From positions 502,501-566,500 of the forward strand of contig JACEEZ010001676.1 of the NCBI GenBank assembly GCA_016584305.1: DNA of 64,000 nucleotides, read 5' to 3'. The translations under genes and the position numbers were made by a program. Of the stretch, positions 15,418 through 27,276 are shown in pieces. The stretch is from Chionoecetes opilio (taxonomy: Eukaryota; Arthropoda; Malacostraca; Decapoda; Majidae). Position 1 is the stretch's first letter. Each line of letters begins with the position of its first letter. A model generated the notes under the pieces. That model did not search any database. It worked only from the letters and a program-made list of their open reading frames with translations, and was not told the DNA's origin.

Positions 15418-15779
15418 CTTGCCAAGCGGGAGAGCGGGGGACGTTCATTCCGTTTTCTTTCATTGTCGTACTGAATTAGATTGTTATTCCAGCGACCACC
15501 TCCGCTATATCCGCCGCGCCCTTATTAGCGGACATAGCTGGAGGGGCGGGGGCGTTATCGCAGACATCGGCATCAAGTGATAACCTCTCCCGGTGATAAC
15601 GTGCACTTAATAGCTCATCCTTCCTTGGAAAAGATACAAACCACTTCCTGCGCTATGCTTTACTTTAATAGGAAATGCCATATATATTTCATGGAAGTAT
15701 CATTTTAATGTGTAAATAATACTAAGACGCCACAACATTTCACATAAAAGACAAATTATAGACACTTGATACTTCTGTT

Positions 15780-15897
15780 TATTACTGATTAGAGTAAATT
15801 TCTGGTCCATGAGTGATTTGATATGTTATGTAATTTATTTGTATGCATTTTTGTAGATAATAAAATATCTATTTATCTATCTATCTATCTATTTTAC
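15780..15897 (+). mobile_element. Probable LINE 3' tail with (TATC)n
   Basis: An A+T-rich segment reads 'gataataaaatatctatt' and runs into (TATC)n at about 15870-15892. An AATAAA-like signal followed by a short tandem tail is the usual LINE 3' end. No coding part is left. Confidence 0.4.
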
Positions 15898-15953
15898 AGG
15901 GCCTGAGCTATACTCGTGTGGTCCCGTCTCTGTAGCTACATTTTTTCAGTCTT

Positions 15954-16027
15954 GCCTTGTGTGTGCGTGTGTGTGCGCGCGTGTGTTTATGTGTGCGTAT
16001 GTGTGTGTGTGTGTGTGCGTGTGTGTT
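15954..16027. repeat. (GT)n with GC interruptions
   Basis: GT repeats carry GTGCGCGCG and GTGCGT interruptions. Confidence 0.9.
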
Positions 16028-16359
16028 TACGCAAGGGCCTGACCGAGGCGTTTCCTGTTACTAATTCCAGAAATCAGCGACTTAACCTTGACTGTCTCCA
16101 CACTGATACATTTTTTGATGCAACTGGTAAATCAAGTTCTAAGCTCGCATGTAAATACCGCCTAACCTCCATCCAGGTGTATTTTTGTCTGATTCAGTAC
16201 CGTTGCTAATGCATTGAGCATGTTTACTACACCTTCTTAACCACCTGCTTCATGCCGCCCACCTGTCCATATAAACTTAATTACTGGATAACTTGGCTGT
16301 AATATTTTCATGTTTGTTATTGTCGTAATTTTAAGAACGTTACTAATTCGTAATAAGTA

Positions 16360-16470
16360 ATGTAAGAGATCACTTTATTTACCTTTCATTTGCTTTAGTA
16401 CTTAAGCTTATTTACTCCTGTTTATGTAATTATTATTATTTGACTGTATGCTTTCGGGTGCAAATGAAAA

Positions 16471-16528
<58 letters not shown>
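16360..16528 (+). mobile_element. LINE family C 3' end with (ATT)n tail
   Basis: The motif 'ctgtatgctttcgggtg' leads directly into (ATT)n at 16471-16528. The same motif and tail occur on the minus strand at 1550-1655. No ORF remains. Confidence 0.65.
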
Positions 16529-17410
16529 TACCGTGATCAGCTTAGTCCTGTGTGACAGCAATTTATAATTTACTGTATATGTATATGACGCTCCATTACT
16601 TTATTACCATAACTAATACATTTAATATAGTCAAACATTCTGGCACTGCTGCTATAAGACTAGGGCGCCCTGTGTCCCTCACCTTTACAGCTTTTTTCAG
16701 GACTAAATATATACGTCAAACGTCAACAGTCACTCAACTCGCCGGGCAATGCAAAAACTAACCGCAGGATCCGCCACTGCCTCCCCCCTCCCCTTACCAC
16801 CCAGAGGCACACCCAGACTTGAGGCTATGGTGTCAGGTTTCCCAGTAGGCTATTACGAACCTGAGCAACTCTTGGGGCGCTGTACGTAAAACTTTTTGGA
16901 ACTTAGCGAAGCTCCCTTTGTCACTTCCGTACGTGAGTCAGTGCTATGGTTACTCTTTACTGACGATACTGACTCATGTATAATTACTCTGCATATCTAA
17001 AAGAAATAATAATAATAAATAGAGGCCCAATTACACCAGGGCGTATAAACTAGGGTCACTATCTATACGCATAGTATTATTATCGCACACAAAACCATTG
17101 TTAAAGCTATCACTAAGATAAAGTCACCCTCATTTAACAGACTGTCTAAATAATTTTTTTCGGTATTTTTCTATATTGTTGCGTAACTCAATTAAGCTTC
17201 ATCATGTGACGCATTATATTTGACACAGTTTCCATTGTCATGTGTTGGGCGTGGTCTAAAACTCTCCTCAATAAACTTATACTCAATATGACATTTTAGA
17301 AAAGGAGGTTTTTTTTCGATTTCCCGATAAGTTAAAAAAAAAAAAAAAAAAAAAAATGGCTCAGACAGCTTGTTCTTGAAGGCGACACTAACCCTGTACT
17401 TACCTGTGGT
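16529..17410. other. No gene recognised
   Basis: A+T-rich DNA with one oligo-A tract at about 17333-17356. Confidence 0.4.
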
Positions 17411-17412
17411 CC

Positions 17413-17700
17413 AATGTGGTGAGTGGGCGTGGTGAGTGGGCGTGGTGAGTGGGCGTGGTGAGTGGGCGGACGATGAGTGGGTGGTGGGCGTTTCTGGCTT
17501 TCATCCGCAATAGCTTTCTTACTTTCTGCCTTTTTTTTTTTTTTTTTTATCGAAGAAATAATCAAGACATTCATTTTTTTTCCAAAGGCATTTTTTATAA
17601 TTCCACAATAACTTTCTTACTTTATCACTATTTTTTTTTTCCTATCGAAGAATTAATCAACATTCATTTTTTTTCCAAAGCAAATTTTTCCTGCTTCTTG
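17413..17700. repeat. Short GTGAGTGGGC repeats and a ~113-bp tandem duplication
   Basis: About four 15-bp units of 'gtgagtgggcgtg' type lie at 17413-17478. A duplicated segment follows, in which 'actttct...' plus oligo-T plus 'tatcgaagaa' and 'cattcattttttttcc' occurs at about 17520 and 17625. Confidence 0.8.
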
Positions 17701-17907
17701 TCTATTTATCAATTTTCTCATAAAGACATAATCATCACTTAACCATGACACTTATATTTTTCAACACACACACTAAGCAAAATTATCACCACGATTTTTT
17801 TTTCCCCCAGTGTATGCGAGACATGACTATTTAGATCTTTTTAATGTTTTCAAACATTTATTTCCTCATCTGTAAAAACAAAAGAAAAAGCATAACATTA
17901 GACTTTA

Positions 17908-17985
17908 TCTTCATAAGGACATAAGAACATAAGAAAATAAGGAAGCTACAAGAGGCCATGAGACCTACACGTGGAAGTTCCTATT
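17908..17985 (-). mobile_element. LINE family A, 3' terminal fragment
   Basis: The reverse complement contains 'ggaacttccacgtgtagg' and 'cctcttgtagcttccttat', then TTCTTATG-type repeats. Only the last ~75 bp of the element is retained. Confidence 0.75.
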
Positions 17986-18070
17986 ATTATCCTGTTATGA
18001 TCCTGCTATGTATAAGGACTAGTAAGAAAAAAAAGCAAGATTAAAAAGTGATGAAAACACATTTATAAGG

Positions 18071-18186
18071 TACTAGCCGCAAAGCCGCCCTCCGGGCGGA
18101 CTTTTTGGCTAGCTCCTGCGGAGGGCTATTGGTGGTGGGCCTTCGGCCCACCACCTGTGTTTGGTGGGCCTTCGGCCCACCAAACA
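18071..18186 (+). repeat. Triple-hairpin head, copy 1
   Basis: Three successive foldbacks are present. 18073-18112 pairs CTAGCC...CCGCCC with GGGCGG...GGCTAG. 18131-18155 is GGTGGTGGGCC-TTC-GGCCCACCACC. 18160-18184 is TTTGGTGGGCC-TTC-GGCCCACCAAA. The last two are perfect 11-bp stems with the same triloop. Such GC-strong consecutive stems suggest either a structured RNA 5' end of a retroelement or a cruciform-forming terminus. Confidence 0.9.
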
Positions 18187-18697
18187 CGGACTCTCCAGAT
18201 AGCCCCTTCTAACTTTCCTGAAATCATGGATGTAGAAATGTATGTATTACCCCCACCCATTCACTCACCCATTACCCATCACCCCCCACCCATTCACTCA
18301 CCCATTACCCATCACCCCCCACCCATTCACTCACCCATTACCCATCACCACACACCCATTCACTCACCCATTACCCATCACCCCCCACCTATTCCCTCAC
18401 CCATCACCCATCACCCCCAACCCATCACCCCCCACCCATTCACTCACCCATCACCCCACACCCATTACCCATCACCCCACCCATTCACTCACCCATTACC
18501 CATCACCCTACATCAAGGTTTCCTCAATTCTCGCAACCCACTTTTTTTTCACAATTATCGCTAATAGGCTGCTAAAAAAAGAAAAAAAAAGTGATCGGAT
18601 CATCTCATAATTGGGCTTAAAACCTTCCCCTGGTCAACCCGGTTCCAAAAATGTTTCATATGAGGTGATTGCGCCACGGGGAGCGGAACCTATACCA

Positions 18698-18739
<42 letters not shown>

Positions 18740-19100
18740 GACAGACAGACAGACACACTTTCGCTTATATTTACCATTACCCATCACCCCCACCTATTCC
18801 CTCACCCATCACCCATCACCCCCAACCCATCACCCCCCACCCATTCACTCACCCATCACCCCACACCCATTACCCATCACCCCACCATTCACTCACCCAT
18901 TACCCATCACCCTACATCAAGGTTTCCTCAATTCTCGCAACCCACTTTTTTTTCACAATTATCGCTAATAGGCTGCTAAAAAAAAAAAAAAAGTGATCGG
19001 ATCATATCATAAATGGGCTTAAAACCTTCCCCTGGTCAACCCGGTTCCAAAAATGTTTCATATGAGGTGATTGCGCCACAGGGGGCGGAACCTATACCAG

Positions 19101-19133
<33 letters not shown>

Positions 19134-19514
19134 GACAGACAGACAGACACACTTTCGCTTATATTTACCATTACCCATCACTCCCCACCTATTCCCTCAC
19201 CCATCACCCATCACCCCCAACCCATCACCCCCCACCCATTCACTCACCCATCACCCCACACCCATTACCCATCACCCCACCCATTCACTCACCCATTACC
19301 CATCACCCTACATCAAGGTTTCCTCAATTCTCGCAACCCACTTTTTTTTCTCACAATTATCGCTAATAGGCTGCTTAAATAAAATAAAATAAAAAAGTGA
19401 TCGAATCATCTCATAAGTGGGCTTATGACCTTCCCCTGGTCAACCCAGTTCCAAAAATGTGCCATATGAGGTGATTGCGCCACGGGGGGCGGAACCTATA
19501 CCACACACACACAC

Positions 19515-19573
<59 letters not shown>

Positions 19574-19591
19574 CACTTTCGCTTATATTAT

Positions 19592-19707
19592 TACTAGCCG
19601 CAAAGCCGCCCTCCGGGCGGACTTTTTGGCTAGCTCCTGCGGAGGGCTATTGGTGGTGGGCCTTCGGCCCACCACCTGTGTTTGGTGGGCCTTCGGCCCA
19701 CCAAACA
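19592..19707 (+). repeat. Triple-hairpin head, copy 2
   Basis: Identical foldbacks at 19594-19633, 19652-19676 and 19681-19705, exactly 1521 bp downstream of copy 1. It joins directly to the preceding b module at 'cgcttatatta|tta'. Confidence 0.9.
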
Positions 19708-20219
19708 CGGACTCTCCAGATAGCCCCTTCTAACTTTCCTGAAATCATGGATGTAGAAATGTATGTATTACCCCCACCCATTCACTCACCCATTACCCAT
19801 CACCCCCCACCCATTCACTCACCCATTACCCATCACCCCCTACCCATTCACTCACCCATTACCCATCACCACACACCCATTCACTCACCCATTACCCATC
19901 ACCCCCCACCTATTCCCTCACCCATCACCCATCACCCCCAACCCATCACCCCCCACCCATTCACTCACCCATCACCCCACACCCATTACCCATCACCCCA
20001 CCCATTCACTCACCCATTACCCATCACCCTACATCAAGGTTTCCTCAATTCTCGCAACCCACTTTTTTTTCACAATTATCGCTAATAGGCTGCTAAAAAA
20101 ATAAAATAAAAAAGGGATCGGATCATCTCATAAATGGGCTTAAAACCTTCCCCTGGTCAACCCGGTTCCAAAAATGTTTCATATGAGGTGATTGCACCAC
20201 AGGGGCGGAACCTATACCA

Positions 20220-20255
<36 letters not shown>

Positions 20256-20495
20256 GACAGACAGACAGACACACTTTCGCTTATATTTACCATTACCCAT
20301 CACCCCCCACCTATTCCCTCACCCATCACCCAATCACCCCCAACCCATCACCCCCCACCCATTCACTCACCCATCACCCCACACCCATTACCCATGACCC
20401 CACCCATTCACTCACCCATTACCCATCACCCTACATCAAGGTTTCCTCAATTCTCGCAACCCACTTTTTTTTTCACAATTATCGCTAATAGGCTG

Positions 20496-20529
<34 letters not shown>

Positions 20530-20651
20530 GATCGAATCATCTCATAAGTGGGCTTATGACCTTCCCCTGGTCAACCCGGTTCCAAAAATGTGCCATATGA
20601 GGTGATTGCGCCAAGGGGGGCGGAACCTATACCACACACACACACACACAC

Positions 20652-20702
<51 letters not shown>

Positions 20703-20720
20703 CACTTTCGCATATTATTA

Positions 20721-22310
20721 TAGATAGATGAAAGGAGGCACGGTAGGAGGGGTGCTAACGCCGCGGATCCGCAAAGTACGTTTATTACCGTTATTACCGA
20801 AAAAAAAACTAAGGATTTGCGACAGAAACGGTTAGCAGATTAATTCAAAACTAATCAAAACTCACCAGAAAAAAAAATTGTTTCTTCCACCAAAGTGAAT
20901 ATAGTGTTCTGGAAATTTGCAGAGTCAGGTTAAATTAGGTTACATTAGGGTTAGACGTGTGGTTTGATTTAATAACATGATATCAAGAAAAAAGAACTTA
21001 CTTATCAATTCTACAGCAGAGCGGGGTGTTTACATAACTGAAAACAAACATTGATTTCCGCCGAAAACGAGTGCTGGATAGATTCAAAACACATGAAAAC
21101 TATTCAGAAAAATAAAGTTTCGTCCTTAAAATCAGTAGTACCCAAACACGGCAAGAACAGCTCTCAGGGCAGTCACCACGGTTTGCACATTGACATAATT
21201 GTTTAGGTCTTCACACTTATCAACTAACAACATACAAACTATTAACAACAACAAAATTACCAATGATTTACTGAAATACATAAAATAATAATGACCTGTT
21301 ACGAGGTGCCTTCCGTAGACCTCACAGTATGCAGGGTTTGAATTTGGCCCAGGCAGTGCTTGATATCCAGGAATTTGTTGTTGTTTAGGGCTGCGAGGAT
21401 CCGTTGAGGAGCCATATCAGCCCTGGGGATGTTCTATGATGCTATCACAGGCGTGGTAGTTGATCAGTGTTCTTTAGTAAGACATGGGTAAGGCGTATGA
21501 CACGTGTCGTCGTGAGGGTGTGGACCGTGGATGTGAACACGTGTGGACCGTGGATGGACCAAGGCAAAAGTTCGCGTTCAGTAACTTCAGTCACGTCACT
21601 TGACAACACTTTAGGCTGGCGGCGAGTGGCAGGTGGAGGGAGGGAGGGTGGACTCCCCGGTGGAGGGCTCACGGTAATGGACCCACAATGCAGCACGACG
21701 CCCACCCATGGCATACATCGAAAACAATTATCTTTATCTTTAAATAAATTATGTAATACAATATACATTTATATTGATAGAATAGTTGCATAATAATAAA
21801 ATAAATAAAGATAGCAATGAACCGGACGAAAAGTGGGATGGTTTATAGCGCCCGCCGTGAACAGCTGAGGTGCGCACGCAGGGCAAGGCGAGGAGAGGCC
21901 CCCCGCCAGGCAGGCAGAGGAGGGACGCGAGGGAGGCTGTTTCGAAGTGACACAACAAGTAGTTACGTGCTAAGTGCCTTTCCGTGATTTCACTCTACAA
22001 AACACCTTATTGTACCTCATAAATGTGTCACTATAGAAAAACACGTGCTTCAGAGTGGATGTCTTGCCCACGAGCGTGTTTCCGTGTGTGTGAAGTGGTG
22101 AATTGATACAGAAATGCCGTGCAGGACAAGTTGGAGCAGGAGACACTGGCCTCCCTCCCTCCCATCCTCCCACGCCGCCATCACCCTCCCTCCCTCCCTC
22201 CCCGCCACCGCTACCTACCCACCCCTCCACCGCTACCTACCCTCCCTCCCCGTCACCGCTACCTCACCTACACACCACCGCCAGCACCACCTCTCCCGTC
22301 CTGACTGATG
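20721..22310. other. No gene recognised
   Basis: 20721-21440 is A+T-rich. 21480-22310 becomes GC-richer, with a short duplicated 'gtgtggaccgtggatg' phrase near 21518-21556 and a CCTCCCTCC-rich run at 22150-22270. A first exon or promoter region is conceivable in the GC-richer part, but nothing confirms it. Confidence 0.35.
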
Positions 22311-22314
22311 CTTG

Positions 22315-23970
22315 CAAACTACTGCCTGTTACTTATGGTGAGTGTTACTGTTGCTTTTTGGTGTGTGCTGCTGTTGGTGTGGTATTTGTGGTGATTTTGA
22401 CTCGTAGGCAGTGATGTGTCGATGCCTCCCGCACAATGACGTAACTCAGCGGGTAACGTTTGTGGCTTAAATTTTATATTTTATTTGAGTCCTCTGACAA
22501 ATAAGAATATGTTATTGTGGCAAATACCGTAGGTTGTTGATTGATAGTTCATGGTTTGTGTACATATCACGCGTATATTGCCTCATTTCGTGGTATTTTC
22601 GCCATGTATATACGCAGTCTATTATAATAGTTCAGTAGCTGCATTAACAACTTCCTTCCTTGATCTTTCTTAATTTTCTGTTATCGGTGGTCTTCCTAAG
22701 TTTCATTGTACTTGTTATTTTCCATCTTTTTGTCTCCTAGTTTCCTAAATTGATATATCAACACCTTGATTTCGACTATGTTAATATTGCCAAGCAGAAA
22801 ATCCCGTTATTTTTTCATATTTTGTCCACGAGTTATTTTTCTGGTTATTCCACAACAGTCAGGGCACCAAGAATGCTTCACAAAAGATATAGGTAATAGG
22901 TAGGTACATAGTGGTAATTAATACTGTTAGAGATTAATACTGTTTTGCCTTAGTGAGAAAAATTATTAGGAAAGCGGTGATAGTTATTGTATCTGCCTCT
23001 TTACAACACAAGGAGGAAAGAGGGAGGGTAGTTGTGTTTCACTTTATACAAAGATGGAGAAACAGTGGCAGCTTGTGTGTTAAGAGTGAGAGACGGAGAA
23101 AAATCGATGAACATGTTTTTAGATGAGTTCCTGATCTCAGTCAAAGGTTAACCCCACTAACTGAAAAACGATAGAAAAAAAAAGCAAAAAAAGCAAATAG
23201 GCAACGGATATCCACCAGTCGTGACATTACCTCAGACGAGAAAAAAAACATTATTAATTTTAAGGAGAGAAAAATTGAGAGAAAAACCCAGCTGATACAG
23301 ACATATAGAGACTGGCGTTAGAGGAAACATAGATAGGTACACGCTAAGTAATGGAGGAGATGTAGGCAGTGGCGCGCCTTCTACTGCTGAGAAAGTAGGA
23401 AAGGAAGAGTAAAAACAAACATTATTAATTTTAAGAAGAGGAAATATTGGAGAAAAAACCCCCCAGTTGTTGCAGCCGTATAGTGAGACTGGCGTTACAG
23501 AGGAAACATAGGTTAAGTTATGGGGGTAGTGGCTGACTAGTGTCTGATACGTATGGTGAGTGTTACTGCTGCTTTTTGGCGTGTGCTACTGTTGCTAGGG
23601 TATTTTTGGTGATTGGAGCAGTGTTGAGTGTTATGTGTTAACTAAGTAACACGTTAAGTAATGGAGGAGGTACAGGCAGTGGCGCACCTTGTACTTCTGA
23701 GAGAGGAGTTCCGTGGCGCCGCATTCCCCGCACAGTAGCTATTAACATAGGCAGTAGCGCGCCTTGTATTGTGGTGAGTGGTGAGAAATGTTAGTGATGA
23801 GTAATGTGATGGTGGTGAATGAGTGTGAGGAAGGTGATGAGTGAATGATGTTGCTAGTCTAGGTCTAGTGCTGAGAGTGTAGGTCCATGGCGCCGCATTC
23901 CCCGCACAGTAGCCATTAGGTGGTGGGCGCCTGACGTGCAGGATCGCTGGGGGGACGCGGGGTCGTGACG
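22315..23970. repeat. Decayed segmental duplications
   Basis: Several paired segments were seen. 'tatggtgagtgttactg' occurs near 22333 and 23552. 'cattattaattttaag' with 'gagactggcgtta' and 'gaggaaacata' occurs near 23250-23330 and 23420-23510. 'taatggaggag...ggcagtggcgc' occurs near 23350 and 23660. 'ggcgccgcattccccgcaca' occurs at about 23716 and 23889. The order implies repeated overlapping duplications. The GGTGAGT in the first pair resembles a splice donor. Confidence 0.65.
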
Positions 23971-24059
23971 CGGCTGCCTGGGAGGCGGGCGGGCGGCGCG
24001 ACAGGTGGCGGGGGCCGTGACCAGTCCTACGTAACCTCTCATTACAAAGTGGCAGCTGC

Positions 24060-24960
24060 TTACTCCTTCTCCTCCTGCAGTCTTCCCCCAACGCATCTTC
24101 CTTCTCCTCCTCCTGCCCCAACGCATCTTCCTCCTCCTCCTCCTTCCTCCTCCTCCTCTTCCTTGCCCTCCCCCGCTACTCCTCTTCCTCCTCCTCCTCC
24201 TCCCCCAACGCATCTTCCTTCTCCTCCTCCTCCCCAAACGCATCTTCCTTCTCCTCCTCCCCCAACGCATCTTCCTTCTTCTCCTCCCCCAACGCATCTT
24301 CCTTCTCCTCCCACAACGCATCTTCCTTCTCCTCCTCCTCCACAACGCATCTTCCTTCTCCTCCTCCTCCCCCAACGCATCTTCCTTCTCCTCCTCCCCA
24401 ACGCATCTTCCTTCTCCTCCTGCCTCAACGCATCTTCCTTCTCCTCCTCCCCCCCCAACGCATCTTCCTTCTCCTCCTCCTCCCCCAACGCATCTTCCTT
24501 CTCCTCCACAACGCATCTTCTTCTTCTCCTCCTCTCCCCCAACGCATCTTCCTTCTCCTCCTCCCCCCAACGCATCTTCCTTCTCCTCCTCCTCCCCCAA
24601 CGCATCTTCCTTCTCCTCCTCCCCCAACGCATCTTCCTTCTCCTCCTCCCCCAACGCATCTTCCTTCTCCTCCTCCTGCCCAACGCATCTTCCTTCTCCT
24701 CCTCCTCCCCCAACGCATCTTCCTTCTCCTCCTGCCTCAACGCATCTTCCTTCCTCCTCCTCCCCCAACGCATCTTCCTTCTCCTCCTCCTGCCCCAACG
24801 CATCTTCCTTCTCCTCCTCCTCCCCCAACGCATCTTCCTTCTCCTCCTGCCTCAACGCATCTTCCTTCTCCTCCTCCTCCCCCAACGCATCTTCCTTCTC
24901 CCTCCCACAACGCATCTTCCTTCTCCTCCTTCCCCAACACATCTTCTTCCTCCCTCCTCC
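24060..24960. repeat. Pyrimidine-rich minisatellite, ~24-33-bp units, about 29 copies
   Basis: The core 'cccaacgcatcttccttctc' is followed by a variable number of CTC triplets. Most units differ by multiples of three, giving frames open for more than 1 kb on both strands (380 codons plus, 362 codons minus). Both are repeat artefacts with low-complexity products. The right edge grades into (CTC)n up to 25104. Confidence 0.95.
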
Positions 24961-25554
24961 TCCTCCTCCTCCTTGCCCTCCCCCGCTACTTCTTCCCTCC
25001 TTCCTCCTCTCGGCTCCTTGCCCTCCCCCACTACTCCTCTTCCTCCTCCTCCCCCTTGCCCTCCCCCGCTACTTCTTCCTCCTCCTCCTCCTCCTCCTCC
25101 TCCTTAACATCAGTAAGACAAGCGAAGTCGAAAGTAAAGAAAAAGTTCTTGATTATCGAAAGGCAGACTTCAGAAAACTAAAAAGAATCTTAGCGAACAC
25201 CGATTGGAATGTTATCTCAGAAAGTAACGACATAAATGTAGCATGGCATGAATTCACCGGTAAGCTTAACTTAGCAATACTATCCTCAATACCGATGCGA
25301 TATAGGCGATCTTTTCAAAAACATTAAACCGAAATGGTGGACCCGCGAAATCAAGGACAGCCTTGCAGCCAAAAAGCGTGCATATGAAAAACACAAAGAA
25401 ACACAAAATGAAGACGACAAACGCGATCATGACAGAATTAGACGAAATACGAAAAAACTCATTAAGCAGAGCAGAAAAATTTTGAAGTACGTATTGCCGA
25501 AATGATAAATCAAACCCTAAAGAATTCTACAGCTATGTTAAAAAGAAAAAAATA

Positions 25555-26691
25555 ATGACTTCAACCATAGGGCCGTTGGAAATGGAAAATGGCGAACACA
25601 CAGAAAATGAAGTATCTATGGCGGATACTCTAAATAACTTTTTTGCATCAGTCTTCACAGTGGAAAACACGCAAAATCTACCCACCCCGAAAACCCAGAA
25701 CAAAGGTACTTGCCTCAGCTCATTAACCTTTCAGGAATGTGACATATTGCTCGCGATAAATAACATGAAAATTAACAAGGCTCCCGGTCCTGACAAAATT
25801 TCGCCACGCATATTAAAAGAAGCAAAGAACGAAATAGTAAAACCACTTTCCATCTTATTTAATAAGTCTTTACTCACCGGAAATGTACCGTGCAAATGGA
25901 AGCTAGCAAATGTCACACCTATATTTAAAAAAGGAAGCAAGTCGCAGCCCGGAAACTATCGCCCAATCAGTTTAACATCAGTTGCTGGAAAATTAATGGA
26001 ATCCATCATAAGAGACAAACTCGTTAAGTTCTTAGAAGAAAATCACATAATCAAAGATTCGCAGCATGGATTCAGAAATAAACGCTCATGCCTCTCAAAC
26101 TTACTTGATTTTTACAATAGTGTATTCAAAATGTACGACAACACGAGGGCAGTAGACGTAGTTTACCTCGATTTTCAAAAAGCGTTCGACAAAGTTCCTC
26201 ATAAGCGTCTCATTAGCAAAGTAAAAGCTCATGGTATAACAGGCCATCTTTCAGATTGGATAGAAAACTGGCTGTCAGATCGTAAACAAAGGGTGGTAAT
26301 TAATGGAAATTCTTCTGACTGGACCAGTGTAAATAGTGGTGTTCCTCAAGGATCAGTTCTCGGACCTATCCTGTTCTTAATATACATAAATGACATTGAC
26401 GAGGGAATCACATGCAGGATATCGAAATTTGCTGATGACACGAAAATCACAAACATAGCCTCTACAGAATCTCAGCGCCAACTCATACAAAACGACTTAA
26501 ACACGCTAACAGAATGGTCAAAAACATGGCAAATGAATTTCAACCTTGACAAATGCCATGTACTACATATCGGTAATAACAACCCTCATGAAAGTTACGT
26601 GATGAACGATTTCCAACTAACAAGTGTTGATAAAGAAAAAGATTTAGGCGTTATAATCTCGAAAGATCTCAAACCGAATAACCAAATATAG
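25555..26691 (+). pseudogene. LINE reverse transcriptase (CR1/Jockey group), partial
   Basis: A 378-codon open frame covering the RT palm and fingers. Visible motifs are APGPDKI (residues 76-82), NYRPISL (134-140), YLDFQKAFD (204-212, holding the first catalytic Asp), GVPQGSVLGPILF (262 onward) and the FADD catalytic box (292-295). The DSQHGFRNKRSC stretch before the first Asp is typical of CR1-like elements. The enzyme would make cDNA at the target site by target-primed reverse transcription. The frame continues upstream without a natural start; the ATG at 25555 is internal. It ends at a frame slip, so the thumb and C-terminus are separated. Confidence 0.92.
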
Positions 26692-26880
26692 AGGTAGTAA
26701 AAACTGCAAATAAATTGGTTGGCTTTATTGGCGAACTTTCAGTTTCAAATCTGAAAAAGTTATACTCACTCTTTTTAACTCGCTTGTTCGCCCCCATCTA
26801 GAATACTGTGTGCAGTTCTGGTCACCTTATTATAAAAAGGACATAGATAAACTAGAAAAAATACAGCGCAGATAACCAAA

Positions 26881-27276
26881 ATGATACCTAGATTGCGTAA
26901 TAAATCGTACGAAAATCGGCTCAAAGAACTTAACTTATTCCCACTAACAAAACGAAGGATAAGAGGTGACCTCATCGAAGTCTTTAAAATCTTCAATGGA
27001 TTTACGAACGTAGTCCCAGAAAATCTTTTCACGCTAGACCGGTCAAGCTCAACTAGAAACAACGGATTTAAAATAAGCAGGAAACGGTTTGTAACGAACG
27101 AAGCAAAGTACTTCTTCATAAACCGTGTTTGTAAACGTATGGAATGGGCTGCCTCAGACGTAGTAAACTCAAATACAATAGAATCATTTAAAAATCGCCT
27201 CGATAAATATTTCATATCAAATCCCCGGTTGTCAACTGTTTATCTCGGAATAATAATTTATCTCGCGGGCCTCTGA
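26881..27276 (+). pseudogene. LINE ORF2 C-terminal domain, separated by frameshifts
   Basis: A 131-codon frame starting MIPRLRNKSYENRLKEL and containing RNNGFKISRKRF, YFFINRV and SFKNRLDKYF, the usual C-terminal landmarks of CR1-like ORF2. Directly upstream (about 26755-26872) another frame reads LVRPHLEYCVQFWSPYYKKD, which belongs between the RT and this part. It is the natural continuation of the RT above, not a separate gene. Confidence 0.88.

Larger units (their letters stand above)
18071..20720. repeat. Higher-order tandem array with triple-hairpin heads (H-a-a-b / H-a-b)
   Basis: Modules share 'ccttcccctggtcaaccc', '(ca)n(gaca)n', 'acactttcgcttatat', a C-rich ACCCATTACCCATC-type minisatellite and 'ctcaattctcgcaaccc'. 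The marker 'gggctt' begins at 18613, 19015, 19419, 20136 and 20550, giving steps of 402, 404, 717 and 414. The 717 step contains an extra head (19592-20100) matching 18071-18577. Modules at 19419 and 20550 are a distinct subtype: 'gggcttatgacc', 'atgtgccatatg', a much longer (GACA)n. The order is therefore head-a-a-b then head-a-b. The C-rich part is low-complexity in any frame. Confidence 0.9.

Noticed and set aside
18131..18184. Hairpins read as bacterial-type terminators
   Set aside because: Neither is followed by a T-run, and the surrounding sequence is eukaryotic repeat DNA.
18240..20500. Spaced ACCCATTACCCATC repeats as a CRISPR-like or telomeric array
   Set aside because: Units are contiguous minisatellite without unique spacers, the setting is eukaryotic, and the unit does not match known telomere repeats.
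23965..25107. 380-codon plus frame and 362-codon minus frame over 24 kb
   Set aside because: Both are products of a triplet-multiple CTC-rich minisatellite; no non-repetitive domain or conserved start.
25555..26691. Possible host or viral polymerase gene
   Set aside because: Motif order and C-terminal tail match CR1-like LINE reverse transcriptase, and the frame is broken on both sides.
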